NCBI GenBank assembly: GCA_002205965.3
Contig: NADL03000072.1
Location: 124,001 to 188,000, forward strand
Source of the DNA: Kappaphycus alvarezii
Lineage: Eukaryota > Rhodophyta > Florideophyceae > Gigartinales > Solieriaceae
Direction: 5' to 3'
Length of the DNA stretch: 64,000 nt
The translations under genes were made by a program, and so were the position numbers. The notes under the pieces were generated by a model that ran no database searches, was not told the DNA's origin, and saw nothing but the letters and a program-made list of their open reading frames with translations. Positions within the stretch are counted from its first letter, which is position 1; every line of letters starts with the position of its first letter. Shown one piece after another: positions 1 to 10,305 of this stretch.

Positions 1-61
1 GCACGGGTGGTGAGGCCTTCTCCATGCTGTATTGTGGTTCAGGTCCAGCGGGACGGAGGCG

Positions 62-203
62 TTCGGCATTTTAGGGAGCGTAGTTCCTTCCCCATTACTG
101 TGTCGGTATACCCTTTTGAGTTGATTGCGGTTGCCTGGAAAACTATGGGATAGACCGGATATATCTTCCAAGAGTAAAACACCCAAACCTTTTCCCATCG
201 GAA
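62..203 (+). mobile_element. LINE-H 3'-end insertion in LINE-J
   Basis: About 140 bp of the LINE-H 3' untranslated region, ending in the fixed 3' terminus AACACCCAAACCTTTTCCC. LINE-J sequence matching the minus strand of 60180-60310 lies on both sides, so this is an insertion. It begins just after the point where longer copies have the end of the endonuclease ORF, so it is 5'-truncated. No clear target duplication. Confidence 0.7.
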
Positions 204-371
204 GGAGCGGGGTGGGGGAGACGGTTTGGGCAGCGGGGCGTTGGCGGGATTGGCGGGCCATGATGTCCGAGATGGAGGACCGCAGCTTTTCGATGAAGTA
301 TTGCTTGGGCCTCCAAGCGCAGGCGGGGTTGGAAAGGCGAGCTATTTCGGCATGGAGGGTGGTAGGAGAGA

Positions 372-1049
372 TTAGGCATCGGCAATGGAATGGAAATGAG
401 AGATGATAGGGGGGAGGGAGGATTCGGAGTGGCCACGGAAGGCGTGATACGCGGATTGCGTATGCAGGGAGTCGGCGGCGGCGCAGACGAAGGTTGCATT
501 CGAGTCGGCGGTGGATAAAACGGTGATGGAGTCGAGGAAGTCCCCAGCGGCTAAGGCCTCACGGAGAGGTAAGGCATTGTGGAGTGGGCGCTGGTTGCGT
601 GAGGTGGAGACAAGGGCTAGAAACTTTTGCTCGTTGTTGACGAGCCGGGCAGGGATGCGGTTTATGCTCCTCTGCCGTGTCAGGTGGATCAATGGAGCAT
701 TTGGGGCGGTAGCTGTGTTACGACCTATAATCGAGAGACTGATGGGCGGCGACTTTGTCACGGACTGGCGAAGAGCGGCGGCGGGATACGGCGAGGGAGC
801 GTGGTCCGGTGTGGTGGGCGTCGAGGCGGAGTTTGGAGAGTCGGAAGCGACCTCGGCCGGGAATTTGGAGGCGTTGGCGGCCTCGGTGGCACCTCGAAGG
901 AAGCCAAATGTACTGGAGAGAGCTGGATCGGAGCACTGGAGGTTGAAGAGCGTAGAGCAAACGTCAGGGCTCGCGAGATCGGTGACTGCGGAGGGACGAT
1001 TGAAAAGCTCCAAGAAATAGTCAAGGGAAACGTGTCCTGCAAGTCGCAT
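372..1049 (-). CDS. LINE-J N-terminal ORF, 225 aa, unknown domain
   Basis: Uninterrupted 225-codon frame. The ATG (at 1049) is also present at the same place in the 59.4 kb copy. The protein begins with a short helical stretch (LDYFLELFNRPSAVTDLASP), then a Ser/Ala/Pro-rich middle, then a conserved block near residues 125-220 (INRIPARLVNNEQKF, then FVCAAADSLHTQSAYHAFRGH). The same block occurs near 59.7-59.9 kb and 16.2-16.45 kb, in other frames because of indels. No known domain recognised. Because copy 3 carries it upstream of LINE zinc-finger and RT sequence, I infer it is the amino-terminal part of the LINE-J product. The stop at 372 may be an indel effect, since similarity between copies continues past it. 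Confidence 0.45.
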   Translation of the reverse strand: MRLAGHVSLDYFLELFNRPSAVTDLASPDVCSTLFNLQCSDPALSSTFGFLRGATEAANASKFPAEVASDSPNSASTPTTPDHAPSPYPAAALRQSVTKSPPISLSIIGRNTATAPNAPLIHLTRQRSINRIPARLVNNEQKFLALVSTSRNQRPLHNALPLREALAAGDFLDSITVLSTADSNATFVCAAADSLHTQSAYHAFRGHSESSLPPIISHFHSIADA

Positions 1050-1170
1050 CTCGTCGCGCGACGGTGGAGCAGCCTCCCCCCTCGGCGGGTTCGGTGACCC
1101 TTTCGGATGGATGGAAAACGAGAGTTAGAGAAAGGGGGAAGAGGATTTTATGACATCAATACTGTAATGT

Positions 1171-2286
1171 ACGTACTGTCAAAGTTGGGAGTCCTGTGAA
1201 TTTGCATTGAAACCATGATTGAGGATCTACTGCACAGTACTGCGAATAGCGGAGCATTTCTACCAACTAAAAAGATGTTAATTTGGTTTAATTCATTTTC
1301 TTAGTTATTTAGAGCATTCTTAGTCCGGGCCGTATTCCGTATATTTATTTGATTTTTACGGACAGAAATCAAATCAAACTCTACGTCGCAACAAAATTTC
1401 TGTCGAATAAAACGACCATGGAAATACGGACCTGATAATCCTTATTTTCTCAAATATGCGGACTCAACGATCCGTATCCTATTCAATAGAGAGGACAGTT
1501 GTCTTTTTCTGATTAATTGGCACAATAGTTCATGTATTAGAGGGAAAACCGAAACACCTGTTCACTATTGCGGCAACCACGTCTGCCGAGCTTCTCCTCA
1601 AGTGGCGATGCCCCACGATGCACACTCACCACCTTTCCATTAACTACCGCTCACCACAGGGCTTCAATTGTCCTATATGCCCAAACGAGATGGGAAGAGC
1701 TGAAGTGAGGCCATATATGCCATAAGAGATTAAGTTGAGTGGTTGCAGGCTCACATTGTGAGAGGTTAGCGGCGTGCATACGTCACCCTAGAAAAAGGGC
1801 TGGAGTCCGGCCATCAAGCAGGCAATGGAGAGCAAATCGTCGATCAATGCAGAGCTCTGGCGAAGAGCAATATACTAATCGAATAACCTTGTGCGTTCCC
1901 TGTACGACTTCAGATAGTTATCAAGATAGAAATACAGAAATAGCGCGGAGCTGAACAGAGGGAAAATACAAGCAAAGCCTAGAGGCCTTGTGGTGGTACA
2001 GCTTTATGAGTTGTGCGATGTTGCTAAGAAGCGTACGGAGGGTATTCAGAAATTAGCTACGAATGCGGGCGACCGGTGGAAACCTGTCGCGTACATTACT
2101 TGGAGGCTAAACGCAAAACAGGTTACGAAGTCGCGGAGCTCCTGTTGAGTGGAGGACTTGTAGGGATGGTAACTAAAAATTGAACACGTTCGATGCAATT
2201 GAATGCGTTATGTGCGTCAATCGTACGCATTACATAAGAAAAGGGGTAATGTTTTGGGTTGAGTTTTTGCGAGTGGTACATAGGGT
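1171..2286. other. No gene recognised
   Basis: AT-richer DNA with only short ORFs and no domain similarity. Around 1320-1440 there is a loose inverted similarity (GCCGTATTCC against GGAAATACGG), possibly an old MITE-like remnant. Nothing else supported. Confidence 0.4.
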
Positions 2287-2345
2287 AAAATTTCTATTAG
2301 CCTGTGCAGCGTGGCGGCGGAGGAGAAAATACTACATGGAAAAGG
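2287..2345. repeat. Short dispersed repeat, partner at 36254
   Basis: AAATTTCTATTAGCCTGTGC and the bases after it are about 75-80% similar to 36254-36310, which lies directly beyond the outer end of copia E. Both contain a GTGCAGyGTrkCGGCGG core. Probably two copies of an unidentified repeat; function unknown. Confidence 0.4.
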
Positions 2346-2494
2346 GGTGCGTGACATGATTGGATGCCTTCATGAAGCAACTGGCCGAACATATATTCTC
2401 AGCGTAACTGAGCTTCTTGTTATAGGTAGTCGGTTGCTGCGTATTCAACAATAAGAGAAATAGCACGACTGGAGTTCAGCCGAGCTCTGGACCA

Positions 2495-2811
2495 ATACTT
2501 TGGGGGGAAAGTATTGGTGTTTTACTCTTGGTATATATATATTCGATCTGTCCTAAAGTGTTCCAGACAACCACAATTGACTCAAAAGGGAATTCCGGCA
2601 CAGTAATAGGGAGGCCTCCCTTCCCACATTCTGGAAGATTTGAGTGCCATCTACAGTTTTCGATGCATTGTACGGTTTTGCAAATGGCTTGGCCAATATA
2701 CGGTATCTACGCTCCGGTACAAATTTACTGGTACCAACCCACATATCTACGACAGTAAATTAACCTCCCATTTCAAAAAATAGGGAGGAGCTATGATGTC
2801 TAAAAGGCTAC
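2495..2811 (-). mobile_element. LINE-H copy, 3' part, split by element K and gypsy A
   Basis: On the minus strand the LINE-H 3' untranslated region ends near 2500 (a variant of the AAACACCCAAACC end). The body reads through to 2811, resumes at 11818 after gypsy A, and is also broken at 2615-2778 by element K. Joining across these breaks restores the order seen in the uninterrupted copy at 38.03-38.23 kb. Order of events: LINE-H first, then K, with gypsy A landing at GCTAC. Confidence 0.7.
2615..2778 (+). mobile_element. Element K, 164 bp insertion with 10 bp TSD
   Basis: Flanked by AATAGGGAGG at 2605-2614 and 2779-2788. Removing the insert and one repeat restores the LINE-H 3' region. The last ~80 bp (from ATACGGTATC to CCCATTTCA) recur at 49964-50045, which has its own 9 bp target duplication. 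Common 3' end, different 5' extent and a TSD longer than 5 bp suggest a LINE/SINE-type element moved by target-primed reverse transcription. No ORF and no tRNA-like promoter box recognised. Confidence 0.65.
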
Positions 2812-3156
2812 TGTTAGGCGCAGATTTTTTTTGTCGCCGTCATCTACAGACCTTCAGTTTACTGTACTACCTATCCTTGTCCAAATTTGCTTATAGTTCC
2901 GGTCCTCCCTCGTCCTCCCTGAACCTCGCTTATCATTACCGCGGTCCTCTCCAAATTTACTTCCATTTTATCTAGATATTTTTACACTGTATCCACCCCT
3001 CTGAATCGATCCCGAATTAAGTTCTTTTTCCCTTTTTGCTTACCTCCTCCTCCAAAATCTTTTTTTTTGAGACAAAGGGCGCAAATGCACTACTACAAAA
3101 ATCCCTTGCAGATTTATTTTACCTATTTCTAATCTATAGAACCTGCCCCGGGAGCC

Positions 3157-3164
3157 TATTTAAA
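3157..3164 (+). promoter_or_regulatory. TATA-like box before the LTR acidic ORF
   Basis: TATTTAAA lies 97 bp upstream of the acidic-ORF ATG, followed by a pyrimidine-rich CCCCTACACACCCCGC tract. The same arrangement occurs in the right LTR (near 10655) and in the diverged LTR at 19630 (TATTTAAG, ATG at 19755). It suggests the ORF has its own promoter inside U3, separate from the genomic-RNA promoter further downstream. Confidence 0.5.
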
Positions 3165-3253
3165 CACCTTTATTCCAAGTCTTAAACGCTCCCGATCATT
3201 TTGCTCAGCACTCCTGTCCCCCTACACACCCCGCTCACCCCTTTTACAGAAAC

Positions 3254-3877
3254 ATGACGTCAAATCGCCCCTCTGTCCCTATCTCCAAAAACCGCCCTTC
3301 CCGTCCCATCAATGGCCTTCGTCTCGCCGCCTACGGGCCAACCGATGCCGACGACTACATCCGGCGTCAAACAAAGAAGAAAATCATCGAGTTCGTTCGC
3401 CGCCTCTTCATAGAAGAAGAGGCGAGGGAGGTAAGTGAGGATGAGACTGAGAAAGTCGAGGAGGAGAGCGGGGAGTCCTTCGAGGAATGGTTAGCCCCTG
3501 AGCTAGTGTACGAGACTCAGGGGAAAGAGGATGAGGTTGAAGATGAGGATGAGGATGAGGATGAAGAGGAGGATGAGGATGAGGATGAGGATGAGGATGA
3601 GGATGAAGAGGAGGAAGAAAAGGATGACGAGGACGAGGACGAGTTGGAGGAGGGAAATGGGGGCATGGAAAGTGTTTTACTGGTGGGGCCTGGACTGGAG
3701 AGTATGGATCAAGTGGTGCCGACGCTGGAACCGGATGGAGATATCTTTAGTAGTTTAGATATCTCCCAGGAGGGAATAGAGAGCTGTGAGCCATTCGCAG
3801 ATATTTGTGGGGACTGCTTGGACAGCATGGATATTTTAGAGGAGTTGTTTGGATCTGATTTAGAGAATGGGAAATAA
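3254..3877 (+). CDS. LTR-encoded acidic protein, 207 aa
   Basis: Intact ORF wholly inside U3. Residues 1-20 are basic/Pro-rich. Residues ~25-60 form a conserved block (YGPTDADDYIRRQTKKK, then IIEFVRRLFIEEEA). Residues ~65-135 are almost pure Asp/Glu, from a GAGGAT repeat. The C-terminal ~70 residues are conserved and end SMDILEELFGSDLENGK, an alternation of acidic and bulky hydrophobic residues like acidic transactivation segments. Homologues, mostly frameshifted, lie in the LTRs at 10755, 19755, 26940 and 63794 (minus). No known family recognised. ORFs in U3 are known elsewhere (MMTV sag, lentiviral nef), but there is no sequence relation to claim. A regulatory or host-modulating role is inference. 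Confidence 0.7.
   Translation: MTSNRPSVPISKNRPSRPINGLRLAAYGPTDADDYIRRQTKKKIIEFVRRLFIEEEAREVSEDETEKVEEESGESFEEWLAPELVYETQGKEDEVEDEDEDEDEEEDEDEDEDEDEDEEEEEKDDEDEDELEEGNGGMESVLLVGPGLESMDQVVPTLEPDGDIFSSLDISQEGIESCEPFADICGDCLDSMDILEELFGSDLENGK
3536..3655 (+). repeat. GAGGAT microsatellite coding Asp/Glu tract
   Basis: Roughly 120 bp of GAGGAT/GATGAG repeats inside the acidic ORF. The right LTR has a shorter, out-of-frame version (11030-11120), so this tract changes length between the two LTRs of one element. It is also where the copy B LTR changes from diverged to near-identical sequence. Confidence 0.85.
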
Positions 3878-4005
3878 GAGGACCTCATTGATTGTTAGTT
3901 TCTTAAGTATCTTTTGTTTAGAGTATATCATCCACACAAATTGTTTGTATGCATTTCCTGGTACCTTCTGTAGTTTTGTTCGGACTTTAGGGGTAGCCAA
4001 AAGTC

Positions 4006-4013
4006 TATATAAG
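4006..4013 (+). promoter_or_regulatory. TATA box for gypsy genomic RNA, left LTR
   Basis: TATATAAG in the context AGTCTATATAAGCTGAGTAA. Identical in all near-identical LTRs (11504, 27605, 42582, 49332), including copy C whose upstream U3 is unrelated; degenerate (TATGTAAG) in the old LTR near 20.4 kb. Transcription and the R region would start about 25-30 bp downstream. Confidence 0.6.
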
Positions 4014-4321
4014 CTGAGTAAACCGCTTCCTCATGGAGAGGTCAAGCAAGTTGGCAGACAACTTCAAGCCAAGTCCAGAGTAGTAGGAAGTTGAGAGTCA
4101 ACTTCAGACCCAAGAAGCATTTATTTTACCCTAGTCACTAAGCATAGGTGGTAGACCCTGCCCCTTCCATACTTGCTTGTAGCCCATTCAACTGTCTTCC
4201 CTATACACTCCTTTTCGTTCGTTCAACTATACCACGGTAGCACTTTTGTCGCTTGCAACACCTCCTTCTTGGGGTGGTTGATTCTGAATATCTCTTCTCC
4301 CGACGATTTACCCCTATCATT

Positions 4322-4339
4322 TGGTACTCTTGTGGAGGG
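4322..4339 (+). other. Candidate primer-binding site, gypsy A
   Basis: TGGTACTCTTGTGGAGGG begins two bases after the LTR end, as expected for a site pairing with a tRNA 3' CCA end. Identical in copies B (27910) and C (42894). I could not match the implied tRNA 3' end to a tRNA I know, so the primer is unassigned. Confidence 0.5.
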
Positions 4340-4407
4340 GGTTGCACCCGAGGTATTCGAGTTGAGCAGTCTTAGGGAACCATTCGAGGGATTTCTTTTC
4401 TGTAATC

Positions 4408-5581
4408 ATGGATCTCAACGCTGCTCGTATAACGTTCACAGGGGCAAGAATGAAGACGTTGAGGAGTTTCTCTATACATATGTCAACGTTGTGATGCGTG
4501 AGAAGAGCGATGAAGAGAAGGCCGAAAGTATCTTCGCCTATCTTCATGGTGACGCAAAGCACAAATATAAGGCCAAGTTTATCAACGGGTGGTCTCTTAA
4601 CGGGAATGGGCGTAACTTCGGTGAGGTATGTGAGTGGCTTGTGAAAGAATATGCTAAGAGGTAGAACCAGATGAGATGATTCGTACCGCCATAGAGGCCC
4701 GGCTCAACTTCGACGATTTGTTAAGCTCATTGGTATACTTGTGTGATCTCTATGAAAAGGCTGGGTTCAACGCCCAAGCCAAGTACGGAATGCTGCGTAA
4801 GGCGGCGATGGGGGATAAGCGGCTCTCCGATTTCCTCCTCATCAAGGGCCCTCACACTTTTAATGAACTGAAGGGTACCATAGTAGAATTTGTCAAAAAT
4901 TCGGAGACGTTTCAGTCACTAAGTGAAATACCGAGGGAAACCCGTACATCTATGCCGATCGTACATCCTGAAAAGAATTATCAAAGGCCAGCTACTAGCG
5001 CAGCAGCATTGGAATCAGTCAGGAGCGATGTCAAAAACTTGGAAGAAAGGTTGGAAACCCGATTCGATAATCGACTTGACATGATAACCTCGCAGTTGGA
5101 AAGCCTTACTCTTACCATTAAGAAGAACCAGTCTGGGGCCCCCAAGGCCGCAGAAGTCTGTTCCTACTGTCACAAGCCTGGACACTTTGCAAATAGGTGT
5201 CCTGATAATCCACATAGAAACACTCGTTGTGGAAAGTGCGGTCGATACGGGCATCATGAAAGTAACTGCTGGTCTAAAGACAACAGAAGAGCAAATTTAT
5301 CGGACGCAAGGAGTGAGTCAGGACCAGAGATGAAAATCTTACAAAACAGAAGGATCAAAGGTTGACGGATGCCGGTAACGTATCCATCGCTGAAGAAATC
5401 AGTCAAGTCAATGTGACAAAAAGGGATGGGGAAGGGAACATTTTATCGAAAAACCTAGGCTAGATTATGGAATGCTGGAGCATATCCCAGCACCTGTACC
5501 TCCTCGAACCAAGAGGTCTGATCAAGTTGTTCCAGGGTGGGAGTCACTCCGGCCAAGAAGACGAAAAGAGTAAGAAATTTA
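4408..5581 (+). pseudogene. gag: gag of gypsy A (frameshifted)
   Basis: Structural polyprotein that would form the retrotransposon particle. The ATG (MDLNAARITF) is conserved in all three copies. A missing G in a GGGGG run shortly after shifts the frame, and a lost G near 4662 (AAGAGGTAG) adds a stop. The helical capsid-like part is followed by a predicted coiled coil (VRSDVKNLEERLETRFDNRL) and two CCHC zinc knuckles, CSYCHKPGHFANRC and CGKCGRYGHHESNC, near 5160-5270. The frame overlaps protease at the slippery heptamer. Confidence 0.85.
5575..5581 (+). promoter_or_regulatory. -1 frameshift heptamer AAATTTA, copy A
   Basis: Same heptamer and context as 44149-44155 in copy C, where it sits exactly in the A_AAT_TTA phase of gag. 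Local indels obscure the frames here. Confidence 0.5.
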
Positions 5582-6400
5582 AAGTATCCCGAAGGACGTA
5601 CTAGAATATGTGAAGAAGTACAATTTGGTGGCTGAGCTTGCATCGGCCCCAACTGGGATAACGTTTGGTCAACTTTTGAGGGGCGACGCAGAGGATGCGA
5701 GAAAGAACTCAAAAAAATTATCAGGTCTAATAAGTCCGCTAAGGGTAAGAAACTGTTTCTTCAATCGGCCTCGACAGCACCAAGACGTCTTAAACTAGTA
5801 CCAGTCAAAGTATTGGGAATGAAAACCCAAGCTCTTTTCGATTCGGGCGCTGTTCCAAACCTTATTCAGAAACTTTGGTGACAGATCTAGGTCTCGAAAT
5901 TATTCCAACTACTCGAAGAATAACTGTGGCGGATGGAACCGTCTCAAAATGCATGGGCACTGTTGACAAGGTTTCCGTGTTCTTTGGGGACTCTAAAGTT
6001 GATGTAGACTTTCTGTCATGCCGGAGCTCCCTTTCGATGCAATCATTGGCCCTACCATGGAAAGACTAGGGACCTGCATTGACTTGGGCAACCAAATCGT
6101 TTCAGTTAATGTTGACGGCAGAAACGTGAAGATGCCCCTGGATTTCGACAAAAGCACACATCCGGAAGATTAAGAGAACGGACAGTGAAGATTTCACTTC
6201 TAGCTATGACAGCGAAGATTCCGAACCAACTAACACTTTCGGAAGTGAGAAAGGGTACGCTCGGGGGACAATGAACATGACATGGGACGATTATGATTCT
6301 GGGTTTGAAACAGATGAAGATGGAATTCTAGGGTAGGTTTGACACCTGAATGTGTTTCTTTTTGCGATAATATCGAATCAAAGGACGGAATTCGGGCATG
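5582..6400 (+). pseudogene. Aspartic protease region of gypsy A
   Basis: Retroviral-type aspartic protease that would cleave the polyproteins. The DSGA active-site motif is read near 5840 (ALFDSGAVPN), followed by the flap-like and IIGxPTM segments. Copy A has indels at 5700, 5865, 6020, 6050 and 6170 relative to copy C, so no continuous frame remains. The region ends in an Asp/Glu-rich linker up to the ATGA that starts the RT frame at 6398. Confidence 0.75.
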
Positions 6401-9228
6401 AAAGAAGATTACAATTGCACGGAAAACAAGAATATATCGAATTCCATATCTGAAGATGTGAGCACGCCGGAAGAGGTCCTTCAAAATTTGGAGGGTGAGA
6501 TCAAGAAAAGGACCAGCGCCAAATGGAGAAATTCAAGAAAAAGTACAGCACCTTCCAGCCCCCGCCTCAATGATAATATCCGACATGTTAACATCTTCCG
6601 AAGTAATTGCATGGAGCGTTTCCGATCTAAGACAAGCAAGTGTACCGGTCACTCACTCATTTGAACTTACCGATACTAAACCAATTTACCACAGGCCTAG
6701 ACGTCAACCGCCAAAATATGACCAATTTATCTCGAAAATGTTACAAGTATGCTGGAAAATGATATTATTCGGCCAGTTTCATCCCCATGGTCATTTCCAG
6801 TTGTGTAGCACCAAAGAAGGATGGAAAACTTCGCTTTTGCGTCGATTACCGACAACTGAACCAGAGAATGATACCCGATCGATTTCCGATTCCAAACATG
6901 GAGGAAATCCTCGAGGACTTGAAGGACGGGAGATACTTCACCTCAATTGATCTTTACACTGGTTATTGGCAGATTCCATTGGATGAAAAATGTAAGGAAA
7001 AAACAACTTTTACCAGCAAAGCCGGTACATTCAGGTTCGAAGTGATGCCTTTTGGTCTCATGAATGCCCCAGCTACATTCCAAAGAATGATGAACGAGGT
7101 TTTGAAAGGACTTCCATTTGCAAGAGTTTATATCGATGATGTGGTATATTCTCAAAAACCTTGGATCAGCACATCTCGCATGTCAAGACTGGTGGAGAGA
7201 ATAGCTGCGTACAGCCTGAAAATTAAGTTAAGCAAATGCTTCTTTGCGAAAACGTCTATCCAATTACTCGGTCATATCGTCGATCAAGAGGGAATTAAAG
7301 TGGATCCAGAGAAAACGAAAAAAATCAAGTTGGCACCAAGGCCCGCTTCAAAGACGGAGGTTCGAAGCTTCTTAGGACTGGCCTCATATTACAGAGATTT
7401 ATCAAAGATTTCGCCAAGACTGCAGCACCGTTACATGCCAGCACTACAAAGAACGGAAAATTTTACTGGAACAAGGAAATGCAAACTGCATTTGAAGAGC
7501 TTAAAGATAAGCTATGTGTCCCCCCAGTGCTCATGTATCCAGATTTCAAGAGACCATTGTTGTGGAGACAGATGCCTCAGAACGGTCTTTGGGTGCCGTT
7601 TTGTCCCAAAAAGATGAAAACGGAAGACTACACCCCTGTTCAATTCGCAAGTCGCACTCTGAATGATGCGGAAAAGAGATACTCAGTCTGCGAAAAGAAG
7701 CGCTAGCTGTCGTCTTCGCACTGAAAAAGTTTCGCGTTACCTTTTATCACTCGAGAAATTTGTCTTGATAACTGATCACCAGGCACTTAAGACAGCATTC
7801 CAAAAGAAAGATGTACATCACCGCTTGGCCCGATGGCTCGACATTTTCGCAGAATATCGGTTTGAAATTGTGTATAGGCCCGGACGCAATAATCAGCCTG
7901 CCGATTACCTATCCCGCTTGAGGGATCCACTGATTCCAAATGAAAAAGCTTCCGAGACATCGTCGGAGTTGCCGAGTTGCAAGTGCCGAACGATAACGAG
8001 TACGAAGCTAATATTCACGGACTATTAAATTCCTGATGGACTAGAAATGAGAAAGGTTGATTGAACACAGAAATTGGGTACGCAGGAATCAAAAGGCTTT
8101 ACATTGTGGAATGGGAAACTCTTCCGACACACAAAGCCGGTCCTCGACTAGTGGCCCCTTTGAAAGAAAGAATGAAGATCTTGAGGACTTTTCATGATGA
8201 GTTAGGGCATTGGGATCTCGAAACAACCAAAAATTCGTTACTGAGAGATTCTGGTGGCCCAGTATCCATAAGGACGTCTATAATTTCGTGAAAAGCTGCG
8301 ACAACTGTCAAAAATTCACTCCAATACGAAAGTATAAGACAACTCTAAGCTTTCCAGTTTCCGGTCTCTTTGAAACCTTCTCAATTGACTTTGCCGGCCC
8401 ATTCAAGGAAACCTCTTCCGGAAACAAATATCTCCTTATAGGGGTGGAACATCTTACTGGATGGCCAATAGCAGTTGCAGTTGAGGAGGCCAATGCTGAG
8501 TGGTCCTGAGATTCATCGAAAAAGAAATAATTGAACCGTTTGGTCTTCCAAAAAGGATCATCTCGGATAACGCCCTTTGTTTTACTGCAACTTCACTGCT
8601 TCGTTTCTTGGAAGAAAAGGATTCAGCTGAAGACAGTTCTCGCATACGCTCCTATGTCAAACGGAAAGCGGAGAGGATGGTTGGAACCATCAAACGAGCA
8701 ATATCGAAAACTATGTCGAGAATGAAATCCAGTGGGAAGATGCCTTACCAAAAGTGTTATACGGCTATCGTCGAAGAAGAGGAAGAAGTGGACGGTCACG
8801 TTTGAGCTAATGTACGGAAGAGCTCCTAGAATGTTACAGAGAGATATGGAAACAAATTATCGATGAAGAGAGTAGAGAGTCGAACTACTGGCCACCGAAA
8901 GCTGGAGATCACACCGCGCGCTAACACAGACAAGAAATAAGGATGAAGAGCCTCCAGTCCAAACTTTCTCAGTCGGCTCTAAAGTACTTGTAGCACACGG
9001 AAAAGCAATGCAACAGGCTGTGAAGTGGCCGGCTTCCAAACAAAGTACTCGAACCTTGCATCGTCACGGAGGAAAGACACCCGCATTAAGCTCTGTTCAA
9101 GCTCAGGGAAGAGATCAAGGAGGGCAATCCATGCACGTCGTCTGTCCCTTACCATCAGAGGCCTGAAGAATTCCTTCTCACACAGGACTATGCGCAACCA
9201 CGGGGAACTCATCTTTAACTATAGAATG
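6398..9228 (+). pseudogene. pol: pol (RT-RNase H-integrase) of gypsy A
   Basis: Makes cDNA and integrates it. RT motifs: FCVDYRQLNQ, FEVMPFGLMNAPATFQ and YIDDV near 7130. RNase H: TDHQALKTAF and the conserved RPGRNNQPADYLSRL. Integrase: FHDELGH...CDNCQKF zinc finger, IDFAGPF (first Asp), ISDNALCF (second Asp), then the Glu-bearing block, and a C-terminus ending HARRL. Split into about eight frames by one-base indels; the uninterrupted RT-RNase H version is in copy C. The 5' two thirds resemble copy B and the integrase end resembles copy C. Confidence 0.88.
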
Positions 9229-10283
9229 ATTCCTATGGGAGGAAAAAGGGCCTGGGAATGGATCATCTCGATTACGCGTGACTACTACGAACTCCACGTA
9301 ATCATCCATTTCTACATTAATATATGCCTATGTTTTCGTACGTTGAACGGACCATTGCTACCTCAAGAAGATTTCCGACTATTGATCAGAGTTCTATTCT
9401 CATTCCAAAACGGAAGGTTCACGGAAGCAGGTCCAGAGTTTGTGGAAGTCATATATCATTACTCTATAGGAAGGTATGGAATGGTAGCTATCGGAGACTT
9501 GTCGCAAACATATCTGAACATTATCCGTCCAGTTTACGTATTTCTCAAGAACAACCAAGATGTGCGACTGAGAGGTTACAGCTTGCCCCCTGATATGGAA
9601 TATCGACTGGTCCCGTATCCTCTATGGGAACCTTACGTTGCTCCGCTCAGAAACACAACCTCAGCTGAGACCAAGATCCTCCCGAGACCGTGATGATGAT
9701 ACGGCAGGACCATCAAGTGATCGAGGGGATCATCGAAGAGGGCAAGGCGTCGGGAGCAGCGAGGAAGATCGCCAAGAAGATCGCCCAAACACCGCCTAGT
9801 CTCCCAAGGGGAAACTATGCATCCTTAATTATTGGACGGCTACCAATTAGACGTTGGCTTCGCGAAATGACAGAGGACCCTCGAGAAGCAGAAGTAATTT
9901 CCTTTTTTGCCATTAGTATTTGCATGTGCTTCCAGACCATTCACGGGGCGCACCTTACTCGTGAGGACTCAGTCCTTATGTTGCGAGTTTTTTTCTCCTT
10001 CAGATACCCGTTTCTGGACCCGTTGCCAGAAAAGTTTGCATACTACGTTTACTACCTCACATTTGGAAGGTTTGGAGAAGTGAAACGGGAGGAGCTCATT
10101 AGAGAACACTATGAAACCATACGCCGAATCTACGAAACTCTTGACCAAGGAGATGAGCCGGTTATCGCACGGTACACACTCTCTCATCATATTGGAAATG
10201 AGCTACTACCATATCCTTACAGTGAACCCTATACTCTCCCTGATGAATGGATAGAACTCCCACAAGAACAACAAGAGCATTGA
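9226..10283 (+). pseudogene. ORF3 of gypsy A, duplicated unknown domain
   Basis: The ATG at 9226 overlaps the pol stop (ATGA). First domain: MIPMGGKRAWEW to PYPLWEPY (9226-9650). Second domain: YASLIIGRL to PYPYSEPYTLP (9815-10250). The two share a pattern: IxICxCFxTxxG, a charged step, RVxFSF, GRxGxV, IRxxYxxL and LxPYPxxEPY. An Arg/Ser/Pro-rich linker lies between, disturbed here by indels near 9655-9700. The second domain is intact in copy A (197-codon frame). No env features (no signal peptide, no clear transmembrane anchor). Function unknown. Confidence 0.75.
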
Positions 10284-10305
10284 GAACGAGACGGGACGTT
10301 CGACC

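Larger units (their letters stand above)
1..1170 (-). mobile_element. LINE-J copy 1, 5' half, cut by window start
   Basis: On the minus strand this runs parallel to 59275-60310 (+) and to 15670-16560 plus 17783-18064 (+). All three copies share the start (TACAGTATTGATGT, here near 1170), the conserved ATG and the Ser/Pro-rich coding region. Copy 3 continues downstream into LINE zinc-finger, RT-N-terminal and endonuclease sequence, which is why the family is called a LINE. The copy leaves the window at base 1. It is interrupted at 62-203 by a LINE-H fragment. GC-rich compared with the copia elements. Confidence 0.6.
2812..4319 (+). repeat. Left LTR of gypsy A (1508 bp)
   Basis: Starts TGTTAGGCGC and ends CCCCTATCA. 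It matches 10318-11817 almost exactly, except for a deletion in the GAGGAT microsatellite and a few single-base indels. Its long U3 carries the acidic ORF; R-U5 follows the TATATAAG box. Confidence 0.93.

Noticed and set aside
1318..1445. MITE with GCCGTATTCC inverted ends
   Set aside because: Arms are short and mismatched, and no target duplication was found.
5015..5257. Minus-strand ORF across the gag knuckles (also 28581 and 43586)
   Set aside because: Antisense shadow of gag; present in all copies only because they are recent.
9324..9593. 89-codon ORF inside ORF3 (also at 47933)
   Set aside because: It is an alternative frame of the same nearly identical DNA in two copies; conservation reflects recent duplication, and the ORF3 frame explains the repeat pattern.
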